64,000 nt of DNA from Mesodorylaimus sp. YZB2_4 (Eukaryota; Nematoda; Enoplea; Dorylaimida; Dorylaimidae), in NCBI GenBank assembly GCA_030248295.1, contig JASANH010000918.1, positions 1 through 64,000 on the forward strand. The letters run 5' to 3'. Shown here in pieces: positions 45,680-55,561 of the stretch (position 1 is the stretch's first letter; every line of letters begins with the position of its first letter). The translations under genes and the position numbers were made by a program. The notes beneath the pieces are model-generated. The model was not told the origin of the DNA. It saw only the letters and a list, made by a program, of their open reading frames with translations, and searched no databases.

Positions 45680-46350
45680 TTAGTCGGTTGAAACCATAAG
45701 ATGACCATGAGCATCCCTGATCCACCACCCTTTTATATCTTTAATCACACGCTTTTCACCCTCAGCGATCACTTGGCACAGCTGACATCCGGGTTTCAAT
45801 TGTTCTTCGAGCAAAACTTCATAATCGAGACGCCGTGTGAAATATTTGGCGTCAGCTTTAGGATTTTCAAGCAAATATTTCAAATATCATGCCAATTGTC
45901 GCGGATGCTGGAAATCATCAGCTGCAATAAACGTTTGATTCAGAACGGCTCGCGCACGCTTGTCCGTCTCAGAATCGAGTAAAATTCGTTCGAGAACGAT
46001 CGGCACGATGTACTCGTACAAGTTGTCAATACGTCCAAAAAACTTTTCATTAATGTAATCACGACATTTTACTATTTCCGAAGGATAAGTTAAAGTTATA
46101 CTCGCTTAAATATCGATCGCACTGTTTGCTTTCTTTGGTACCCAACGCGGTTGGATTTCGATTTGGATCCTTGGAGCGCTTGAGTAGACCACAACGACCG
46201 TAGATATCTACTTGAATGTATTCCTTCAACTCTGTCACATAATTCTCTCGCACACTCAACTTTTCGGCAAAGATTCTTAATTCCTTTGAAGGGCTTTTCG
46301 GCTTTTTAGCAAGGACGCAAAACCAGTTGGTCTTCGTGGCAGCAAACTTG
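45680..46350 (-). pseudogene. Alpha-1,3-fucosyltransferase (GT10) pseudogene
   Basis: The minus-strand translation matches the C-terminal catalytic domain of GT10 fucosyltransferases. It has TNWFC, then ENYVTELKEYIQVDIYGRCG, and the hallmark pattern around YNFNLSFGNS followed by CRDYINEKFF. VPIVLER, FIAADDF and KYLLENPKADAKYF then appear, ending at a TAA at 45680. One extra base near 46066-46070 shifts the frame in the hallmark motif, an in-frame TGA lies at 45888-45890, and the usual Glu of the FENS-type motif is Gly. There are no introns and no N-terminal anchor, so this is a truncated, probably retroposed or long-dead copy. It sits opposite the M8 array and has no obvious link to it. Confidence 0.85.
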
Positions 46351-46609
46351 AATTGAAACTACCCCATGTGGCACATTATTGAAAGGGTAGCTTCAGAGTC
46401 ATGAGTAAAAAGCAATGTCACAAAAACAAAGAAGATGAAGGCCAGCATGTTCCTGCATACTATACTATGTACTGTATGAATGCATTGACAAGGTTTCTGG
46501 TAGATTTGACCCATACGAATCTTTAAACTTGCCAAGTGAAATTTTCGACTCATGATTTTATGTGCTTAGTAGTGTGTATCCCATGAGTGTATGGCGACGC
46601 AAAAATCAA

Positions 46610-46665
46610 AAATGTTTTTCACGTGCTGCTTGGGCGATATCGCCTATAGCTCCCCAACCTTCGGT
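46610..46665. mobile_element. Single end of the GGGCGATATCGCC fold-back family
   Basis: CACGTGCTGCTTGGGCGATATCGCC, followed by a GCTCCCCAACC stretch, matches the arm ends of the element in ACTR6 intron 4. The other arm is absent here. Confidence 0.6.
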
Positions 46666-47016
46666 CCTGAAAGGCTCGGCGCCTTGGAGCGCGTAGGTGG
46701 TGCGTGGGGAGCTTAGGCACTCCGCAGAAAACTCATTGTCAGGTCAGCAGTCTCCGACCTCCAGTAGTCTAAGACTGGTGAAACATGAACCTGACTGCCA
46801 GACTGGTTGACGCGCCACTTGTGCCAATTGATGGGCACACTGCTGGCTGAAGAGTATGTTACGCTGGAAGTTCAAAAGGACGCAGCAATTTTGTATTCAC
46901 GCTCATCCGTCCTAAAATTCCAGCCATATCTGCATTGCCACGTGTAGATCTATGTGAAATAACTAGCCACATCTGCAGCCTGTTATCTATCACTTGGCGC
47001 AGCGAGGTGGCCAAAT
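46666..47016. other. Presumed 5' flank of M8 copy 4
   Basis: About 350 bp without coding signal upstream of the copy 4 start codon. No TATA element stands out. Confidence 0.4.
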
Positions 47017-50000
47017 ATGGTTATGAGGCTGCTCATATTGTTAACAGTCCTGACACCCACCCTCGAGCATCGATCTCACCACCCGCTCCCTAACTCGACA
47101 TGTCCTGGAATTATCCGCGGCTATGTACCACGTCATCTGCTCCATCCAGTGGGGGCGCAATTCTTTGGTCCTCAGCCGGAGCAAGTATTTGTGCCTTACA
47201 AAATCCTGTTTCTGATCGATGACGCCATGCCCGAGGATAACAGAGCCAAATTAGAAAAGGTGATGAAACTAGTGGACTTCTCCAAAGTCCTACAAGCACC
47301 TCGCCTCGCTGATGTCCGATTCGACCAGCCTCCCCATTATGGAAATGGCACACCCGTGTCGTGTGGCCAAATATGCAATGATGACATCTACATTCCAGCC
47401 GAATTCATCAAACCGTGTCCTTTCGGCTCCAAGCAAGATCTGCCCGATAATGTCACTGATTTCATTGGACATCTGAATAATGAAAATTACACCATGGTTG
47501 CGAGAGTGGTTTTAAAAGGAGCAGGAACAGATAAAAATAGAAGTTCGTTGGGATGTCCCGAAGATGCACTGGCCTACGCTGAGCCGTGCGTCTTCGATGC
47601 CATCACTCGTCGACCAACCCACGGGCGGATAGTATTCTGCAAGGAACCAGTCGATCGACTCGATGAACAGCTATTCAACACTGCATTCCACGAGACACTG
47701 CACATCGTTCTGCCCGCGCTTGCACCCGTCTTGGATCCTGTCTACAAATGCCCTATCGCAGATCAAGACAACCTCGCTGACTACGAATCCATCGCGCGCC
47801 TTATTATGGCATGTAAGACTGTTTCTGTGGCACTGTGTCCTGAAAAAGTATCTGCCCTTCCTCCCCCCCCCCCCCCCCCTACACCAGGTTCTACCGAACT
47901 GGGACCCGAACCAGACCAGGTGCGTATTCTTACTGAACCAGGACCAAAATAAGCGACAATTTTCTTGCTGCTAGTCAGGCTAGACCAGACAAGCTGTAGC
48001 AAGGCTCAAAAGTTGGCTGGATTGCAGTAAAGGTCGAGGGACACCCAGGATGAGTCCTAGTTTATGAATGTCCTTTCACCAGAAGCTATCTGAACTAATA
48101 ACTTCTTTTTTTGCACTGTTAGTCAGTGTGAAATGATACAAGGCACGCGGGTTGGGCCTGGTTTGGTCCTGGTTTGGTTCGGTCCAAGCTGATGCCTGCA
48201 TTTATCCAAGAATGGATGGAGTTTATGTTGACCCACCAAAAACTGAGCGGGTCGTATGCCCGCTTTCTGTGATGTGCAACGCTTGTGCCTGGCGGTCCAT
48301 AGTAGGCTTATCTAAACCCCCTGATTGGAAAACTTCAGCCTCTTGGCTTGATGTTTTCAGCCACAGGCAGTGGTCCTAGACTCGCCTTGCTTTAGTCGGA
48401 GTTCCTCTCCTGCGCCTGCCACCTAACAGCATTGCATTAGTGCCTGCAGTCGGAAACAGAGTGCTGTCTGTCTTGCTGATTATCCATTCCATGCATAGCA
48501 AAAGCTGAAAAATTGGCACCTTCTTATTGTACAGTACCGTAAATGCCATATACAGAAGGAGAGGGAAACGAAAGGAGGGTGGCGCAATCAATGTTTAAGT
48601 GCGATTTTATTCTGTCAGCTGCTAATATGATATGATATATGCTGTATGATAAATCAATCGATACTGTGTTCGAGCGTTTTGTTGACTTGACTCCCCAGTT
48701 TGGAAGGATAATTTTGGCCTTTCTGATCGATATCGATTGCTATCCTCCGATCGATATCGATAAATATCCTCTGATTGAACTTCTCCGATCGATGATACAA
48801 TCGATATGATCAACAATCGATGAACTGGCATTGCATAAAACTGACAGCACTCTTCACACCCCTCACAGAGCCCGCTCAGCCTCTATGAGCTGCACCAAGG
48901 TTTTTAGGTGAAAACAACACCTGGAAAAAGGTCAAGCGCACGTGGATGGATGAGAAGGGAAACACGGGACCATTCGATGGCTATGTCATAACTGTTGATC
49001 CTCTGCAAAAGGCAGCCAAAGAGCACTTTCAATGCGATCGTATGGAAGGCGCAGATATCAATAATGTTATTGTTCTTGAAAAGCCGGAACCAGATTTTGG
49101 GCATTGGAGCGAAATTTTCTTCTCGGACGAGATTTTAGCTCCTAAAGAAACTTGGGCTCCTAGTCTATCGATATTCACTCTGAGTGCTATGGCTGCATAC
49201 AAGACATATTACAAAGTAGACCTCACTCAGGCCGAACCATTGGTAATTAGTCAGCCAGCTTCGCAGCTAGGATGCGATGTGATTGAGAAAGGCTGCTTCC
49301 AGATTGTGAACGAGCACAAGGGTGAACCAGACCCCGTGTCTATTCAGCCATTCTGCGATAATAGTGCTGGTGAAGACAGGGCAATATCAGTAAGTACGAC
49401 TAGGTGCTGGCAAGAAGATTTTTAGCAAGAGTTGCCATTTAGACTCTTTTTTTCCACTGGCTGCCTGTTTTTCTTCCAGTCACCCAAGCTAGCATGGCCA
49501 AGGTCACCGTTTTCGCTGGGGTCATCACATGTAAAGTGGCAAGGCTCCTTATGGGAACTGCAGGTCTTGTTAGCATGATGAAGCCAGCAGTTTGTGGCCA
49601 GTGTAACCCTTGTAACCAAGCCTGGCAGGCGTAGGAGGGAGGTGGCCGACCGAAGTCAGCGGGGACAAAAACTTCGACTGGAGCAGGCAAGTCTTGCGAC
49701 TATACCTACGGCTGAAACATCACCCCGATGGGTTGACGTCTCCAAGCCAGGGAAGAGTATCGATTAGGGCCACGGGAGATCTCTCCTGGTTGGGGGACGT
49801 CAACTCCGGCAGGTTGATGTTTCAGCCGCAGGTATAGTCGCAAGAGTTGCTTGCTCCAGTTAATTTCTCTCCTACGCCTGCCAGTCTTGGTTACAGTGGT
49901 CACGAGATCATGCTCCCCTTCCCCCCTTCCATTTGATCCTCCCACGCGTCAGCAGCCGTCTGTCCAGCTGAACAGTGAGAAGTGTGCTCCCACTGCATGG

Positions 50001-52126
50001 AGGCACTGGTTGCTAGCCCCTGGTTGCTCATGGACACAGTCCACAGGCCACGCTATTTTTGAATTGTCTTTGTTTTTAGAGCTTTTGCACAAAAGATCAC
50101 ACAAGACGCCTGACCTGTGAAAAGGAAGACGTCAAACACTGCCCGATCCTTGTTAGCCGCAAAGGTTTCATGTACGATCACCACCGTTGCGAGGATGCAA
50201 ATTTCATAGGGAATTTCTCTCAACTGCCAGAATTGTCGCTTGGCACTAGAGCAGGTGCTGGGACGATATGTGTTACATTTACTAATCTACCAGGTTTTGG
50301 ACACGCTTCATATTCCATGTGCGTGCCAAGAGAATGTCGTCCACACAAAATCGTCTTACTCTTCAAGCCTCAAGCACTTATCAATGATCCTGATTGTTTT
50401 ACCGAGTGTGCAGAAAGTAGGTAGTTGTATGGCACCTGTTTTGTTCCCTTGTGTAACCAGCCTTCCTGGCGGTAGGGGATACTCTCTCCCAGCTAGGAGA
50501 TTTCAACCCGCTGGGTTGATGTTTCAGCGGCAGGTGTAATCGAGAGACTGCCTCCCTCCAGTTGGAGTTTTTGTCCCAGATACTTCGGCCTCTCTTGTCT
50601 CCAGCCGCCTCGGTGAGCTAGTCAGACTTGAGTACCTACCATCTGCAAACATTGGTCCACACAATGTAGGACTCATACTCAGTGATCTATGCCCGTCAAC
50701 CCTTTAACAGCTGCTGGGTGCTGGATGGCTGATCTTGATATTTTGCATAAATCGGCGATAGCATGGGTTTAGCATGGGGTGCAAGGAGTAATCTAAGGTG
50801 TCGATTGATTAGCGACAGTGCTCATATTGAAGACAGAGCAAGCTGGGTTACTGGTACAGACAGCGACTCCACCCATGGCCACGCTGAAAAGTCTCATGAT
50901 ATTGGCGTGTAGTAAGCTCACAAAAGTCAAGATCACACAGTACCAACGAGGTGGTCTACCTTTTTTGGAGGTGTCTGCCGCTGCTGCTGTTGCTTATCAG
51001 GTCAATTATATTGCATCTGCCGCAACCATGCCTGGTAGCAGGAGAGAATGTGACCGATTGAAGTCAATGGAACAAAAACTCCGATTGGAGCAGGCAAGTC
51101 GTGCGACTATGCGAGTACCTGCCTGCGGCTTGAATATCAACCTGACGTGTTGACGCTTCCTAGCCAGGGGAGATCGACAAATCTCCCCCTGTCACCATGG
51201 CTCGCAGGCAGTAAGGTTACACTGATCGTGAGCAGGGAATTATACCAAGGTAAGCCTGAATTTGCCTGCAGACTAGAAGCTTATGGTTAGATGGTGCATT
51301 ACGTCTTTGGTATTGCTCGCTTGATTGGCAGTCGTACTCTTGCACGAAGCTGCCACCAGGGAGCGTCCCCTCGTCAGAATGATGTCTCAGCTATGGACTA
51401 CGTCGGACGACTTGGCTGACTGCACCTACTCCATGCACGGACTTGTTGCATTCACAGTTGAGTGGCGCGGCAGTATGTCGCGTGATCCATCTAAAAGGTG
51501 GCATGGGAAGAGCCTGTATATTTCAAGGAAATTTTAGAAAAAGTTCCTGCGATTTGAAGGAGCCGCTGTTTTCTAAAGTTATTTGTGGTGCTAGCGAGAG
51601 GATCAGAGAGGAGCAGCTTAGTCAGGTGCTCGTAGCTTAGTGGTGCGGAATTGGTGTCCTGGTACCGTGATATCGGATCGCGGGCGTTGGTGTACTCTGT
51701 GTATCGGGTGCACACTAGGTGTATCATGCAAAAGAATGCACCGAGGCACCTGTTAATGGTGTAAGGTAGCGATTTCCAGGCCAAACCTTGTGGTTCGTTA
51801 AAGTCGCTCTCGATCAGCTACGTCTGATCGAGCTCCCCTCACTCCCAGTCTTAATAACCACAACTTAGGTGCCTAAAACTATGGCCGCCAAAATACTTTT
51901 TATAGAGCAGTCAAATCAGATCGTTACCTTCACAAAACCACCGAAATGCATGGCTACATTACCAACTGACAGCATATCATATTCACTCATTTGTCCCGAT
52001 TATCAGCAAGTGTGCGGCACAAATACTAGCCATCATACTTCAAAAGGAAAACCATGCTGGCGTACAAGCATTGGCAAACAATGTGCTATCTACACTCTGA
52101 TCGTGAGTTTGTTTTGGTTAGGATAA
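47017..52126 (+). CDS. M8 leishmanolysin-like peptidase, array copy 4, complete and most divergent
   Basis: Exons 47017-47812, 48908-49389, 50080-50416 and 51906-52126 (phases 1, 0, 1 as in copy 1) give 611 aa. The start gives a signal peptide, MRLLILLTVLTPTLEH. The zinc motif is HETLHIVLP. AEPCVFDAITRRPTHG precedes it and GHWSE carries the third His. The Met-turn region is LSAMAAYK, so this copy keeps the Met that copies 1 to 3 have lost. Exon 3 repeats the Cys-rich module (FCTKDHTRRLTCEK, MCVPREC, DCFTEC). Exon 4 starts QSNQIVTF and CPDYQQVC but has no mucin stalk. It ends with a short hydrophobic tail, IYTLIVSLFWLG, suited to a GPI signal or weak anchor. Its introns are much longer than those of copy 1 because MITEs have inserted. 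It is the best candidate for an active enzyme. Confidence 0.83.
48270..48430 (-). mobile_element. GTAACC MITE copy in M8 copy 4 intron 1
   Basis: Recognised by CTTGATGTTTTCAGCC, GACTCGCCTTGCTTTAGTCG and GCGCCTGCCACC. The element is diverged. Confidence 0.6.
48700..48815 (+). repeat. ATCGATATCGAT-rich patch in M8 copy 4 intron 1
   Basis: GATCGATATCGAT and close variants occur four to five times in about 100 bp, giving several nested palindromes. No protein function is implied. Confidence 0.6.
49611..49893. mobile_element. Two MITE copies head to head, forming a large palindrome
   Basis: A plus-orientation copy (GTAACCAAGCCTGGCAGG onward, 49611 to about 49765) is joined without spacer to a reverse copy (about 49766-49893, ending CCAGTCTTGGTTAC). 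Each has lost its distal end, so the pair folds into a near-complete hairpin inside intron 2 of M8 copy 4. Confidence 0.82.
50452..50630 (-). mobile_element. GTAACC MITE copy in M8 copy 4 intron 3
   Basis: Starts GTAACCAGCCTTCCTGGCGG and keeps GGGTTGATGTTTCAGCGG and CTCCAGTTGGAGTTTTTG. The downstream end is eroded. Confidence 0.75.
51030..51222 (+). mobile_element. GTAACC MITE copy in M8 copy 4 intron 3
   Basis: Plus-orientation copy with CTCCGATTGGAGCAGGCAAG, TTGAATATCAACC, TTCCTAGCCAGGGGAG and the end AAGGTTACAC. Confidence 0.78.
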
Positions 52127-52238
52127 GTGCCAATTCTGATTGTCTGTGACCCCTGAAGCCTCGCTGTGATAACGTGGCAGTAGATTTGTCATGATCACGG
52201 AATCTAGATAAAAAAAGCTGTAATATTTTCCATTCTTG

Positions 52239-52244
52239 AATAAA
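52239..52244 (+). promoter_or_regulatory. Polyadenylation signal AATAAA
   Basis: AATAAA lies 113 bases after the copy 4 stop codon, about the same distance as in copy 1. Confidence 0.55.
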
Positions 52245-53851
52245 TATTTGAAATTCTCATTGTCCATTTGCTTGCATGGTGGCAGTGTTTTATGAGTGCA
52301 TTCTGCCAGCGGTCGCGCAAGGCTTCCCACCATCACCGCCATATCAACCCAGTGAAGCACTGATGAAGCAGCGCGTTGATTCTCGACAGATCTGACCCTC
52401 CCCAAGGCTCCGTCATACTTCGTCTGGGGTCTGGGAGTCGAAGTAGGAGCCTAATCAGCAACTATTTTGTGACTAGGCAAGGCAAGGACGGGGCCATCTG
52501 CAATGAGTGTTGTACATATTATATATCAAATACAACTTGCATGACATTGCGCGGTCAACAGTCCTCAGCTTCAAGCTTTTCCTGAAGGAGGCTTCCAGGC
52601 CAGGTGCAGAGCATCCTATGAAACAGTTTGTAGTAGGTGTGTTTGACCTGTGGACAAGGTAGTTTATCTGGTTGCCAGGTCCGTCAGAACCCCTTTGACA
52701 GTCGACACGAGCGCCGGCTCCACGAATTGAGGCTTTGTGGTGCGTGGCAGTAAAAGCTCATCACAAAGTGTCCGCGGACTTCGTTGGGCCATCCTCTAGG
52801 CGTGTTTAGCCTGTGGGGAAGGTTGTCTACTTGGTTGTATTGACTGGCCCCCTTACACACGGAGCAGTGTATTGGCTTGCCTGTGTTGACCTCTCCATAC
52901 ACTCTCTCTAGGCCAGGCCGAAACCCATCGGGTTGATATCTCAGGCTCCCATGACTAAGGCCTGCCTGGAGTGTCCTTGAGGTCATCCGCTCCCCCCGGT
53001 ACCTTATCCAACGTACGGCCATTCGACCTGTCGCAAGCCCAAGTCAGGGCTCCAAGGATTTCACCTTCAAGTGATTATCCTTGCAGTAAATCGATTGTTT
53101 TGAATAAGAAATTTAGGGTTTGCCATGACCGGCGCATCCAGCTAGCCCCCGCATCCTGTTCAAGTAGACCTTCGTTTGGCACACATTCGGATTCCATCTG
53201 TACAGCACACTGATCAGGCACGAACCCAGATTGTGAGCATAGCTTTCAAAGCAATAATCACCACAAACACGCATATGCAGCAAAACAAAACACAAATCAA
53301 AAATGCAATGCACCATGTTCACATTGACTTGCCATCTGCACCGACACTGTACATTGCATATCAGGCAGTTAAAATCGTTCAATGAACTTTTGTTTATTGC
53401 TCGTTGTCTGACCATACGCCTTGCCATTGTTCACGCGGGGGGCAGTGAGGGCATCGCTGCTGTAGTAGAACCTGTTCATGGGGTCCTTACGATGATCGAC
53501 CGAACACGCTCGATCGTCATCTGTTGCGATAAATAGCATGTGACGAAGTGCTGATGGCGTGCTGCTGTCGAATGAGGAAACTGGTGGCTTGACGATAGGG
53601 AATCTAGCTTTGCTATCATCCACTGGTAGAATGGCTTGGTGACGCGTATGACGCACTGGAACGGTGCTGTCCTCGTCGAATGTTCTGTGCACGATTTGCA
53701 CTGCAAATGGGATAGGGCATGTTACACTGTAGTGTAGAAGGGGCATGCAGGGGCACGCGCCTAACCCACCAGGCTCCTGGCCTGGTGGGAGTGGGTGCTA
53801 GTTTAGGGGCACTGATGTGTTCCCGGCCTAGCACCCACGCCTTAATCGCTA

Positions 53852-54015
53852 GGCCTTGGGTCGTAGCCAAGCGGATTAAGGCGTCTGCCTCTCACGGTAG
53901 ATGGGGAGGGTTCGATTCCCGCCAGGGTAAAAGATAATTGTCAATCTGAGTGTTCCTTAGACCTCGAGTGCGCTGTACAGGCCTGGCTATGGATAAAATA
54001 TGACACGACATGACG
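53852..54015 (+). mobile_element. tRNA-derived SINE
   Basis: Third copy of the family: GGGTCGTAGCCAAGCGGATT (box A), GGGTTCGATTCCC (box B), GTTCCTTAGACCTCGAGTG and a tail with GACACGACATGACG. Confidence 0.75.
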
Positions 54016-54479
54016 TGGAACACCCATGGGAACAATGGAGTGCGACCAAGGGCATCAGGACCCAACTGCTCACCAGGCATGGCGTGGGTGCTTCTCCTAA
54101 TGTCATCATCTCCAGCCAAATATCCACTGCCACGTTGTCTGTGTGTCCTCGCTGTGTGATCCTGCTCACCACGCCGACGACATCCTGTTCCATTCGAGGT
54201 CGCCTTCCGTTCCATCATTTCGCGCTGGTCATTATGCACGCTGGCCAGCGTGGGCGAGGCCAGTGTGCTCGAGAAACCAAAACTTGCCGCTGTTGACGTG
54301 GTCAAGTGACTGGGCCATTGTTTCGACTAGAAGAAGCATGGCTATGTAGGGTGTAGCAGGAAGTTTGGGTAGGGCAGGCTGCATTATGCCATTAAAAATT
54401 GGAAAAAGCCGATGCCTATTGCCCTAACACGAAGTAACTGCTGTGGTCAGTTTCGCGGAGGTCCACGGCCATTAGCTCT

Positions 54480-54600
54480 CGTGCCGCGGCCGCGGTGTTG
54501 CAGCGGTCCGGCATTCGTCTCTCCCTATTGCTTGGGAGCGAGTTGCTGGACTCGCCCCGGGTTCGATCCCCGGTGACGGAGGTCGGTTTGCGAACCATAA
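54480..54600 (+). repeat. tRNA-like repeat with box B
   Basis: CGGTCCGGCATTCGTCTCTC is followed by TTGCTTGGGAGCGAG and GGGTTCGATCCCC. A related segment is at 41885-41945. It is probably the tRNA-derived head of a second SINE family whose body is the GGTGCTCC...GGAGACACGCAGAGG repeat seen at 42240, 54770 and 55100. Confidence 0.6.
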
Positions 54601-55561
54601 ACCCTCGCTGACCTTGCACGTCAGGCCGTGGGTGACTCAGCCGGTACCGCTCCGAGTGGAGAGACGGAAGCCAAACGGGAAGACAGTCTCGGAAGTCGAC
54701 CACCAACGGTTCACAGCCCACCCGCCATCGTCCGAGGAAGTCAGTGTCCAGTTCAGGATGCCCTCGCGTGCAGGTGCTCCTAATAAAGACCGTGAGAGGC
54801 CTCGCTTATCGTGGCTGCTGAACCGCGGTGGCTCATCGTCAGCTGATTGAGGCGTTGGTCCCGCATTGCTTGGGCCAGCAACCCTGACCGGGAGGCCGCA
54901 GTTCTGTTTCGGCTGAGGATGGCAGTTTAGTATGCCCGTTCTCAGAGTGGGAACGAGTCCTCGACGGCGATTTAGAAAAAGTCCGTCGCTGGCCTTGCAC
55001 ACGTCGCTCTGGGTGACTCGTCGGGAAAGCATCCTCCCTTGTCGCCCAGTATCATCCTTGCAAGCTGATGCTAGCACAGGATGCCCATGTGTGGAGTGTT
55101 CCTAGTGGAGACACGCAGAGGGACGCTGCTGTGTGTGCTGATCCCCGCACAGCCTTGCTTATAGAGGCAAAAACGGACTTCGTTAAAAAAAATTTTGCTC
55201 TCATGCAGGCAAAGCCACTACACAAAAATATGAGGCCTCTCCGACCATCAGAATGGCACACACACATGTACCGTCCCCATACCCGATGAGCGCGTGGGTT
55301 CGACCCCGCTTAGGTACATATATTTTGGTTTTCTGTTCACGTTTGGCATGCAGAGCAACAGAAAAACATTTCTGCAGTTGGATAGGGGCTCCGCAAATTC
55401 CTCTCACGCTGGGTGAGCATTCGACCAGGGGTTCGACTCCCTCTGGGTATAAAAATATTTAAATTCTTTGCTCCAATAAAAAAAGACGCACGAGGGACTC
55501 TTTTCTTGACAGTATAATAGACTAGGTTTAGTGCCAAAAACATGGCACGATCGGGTGGCCA

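Larger units (their letters stand above)
52245..55561. other. Spacer between the M8 array and the adhesion GPCR; SINE and fold-back debris
   Basis: It contains a repeat shared with 60300-60480 (CCGTCAGAACCC, GCGGCAGT...GCTCATCACA, GCCATCCTCT) at about 52680-52810. A tRNA-derived SINE lies at 53852-54015, a box-B-bearing repeat at 54480-54600, and fold-back family segments at 54960-55200. A minus-strand frame at 53369-53746 (125 codons) is the longest uninterrupted one but has no domain. Confidence 0.5.

Noticed and set aside
53369-53746. 125-codon minus-strand frame as a gene
   Set aside because: No domain, signal peptide or convincing donor, and it is surrounded by SINE debris.
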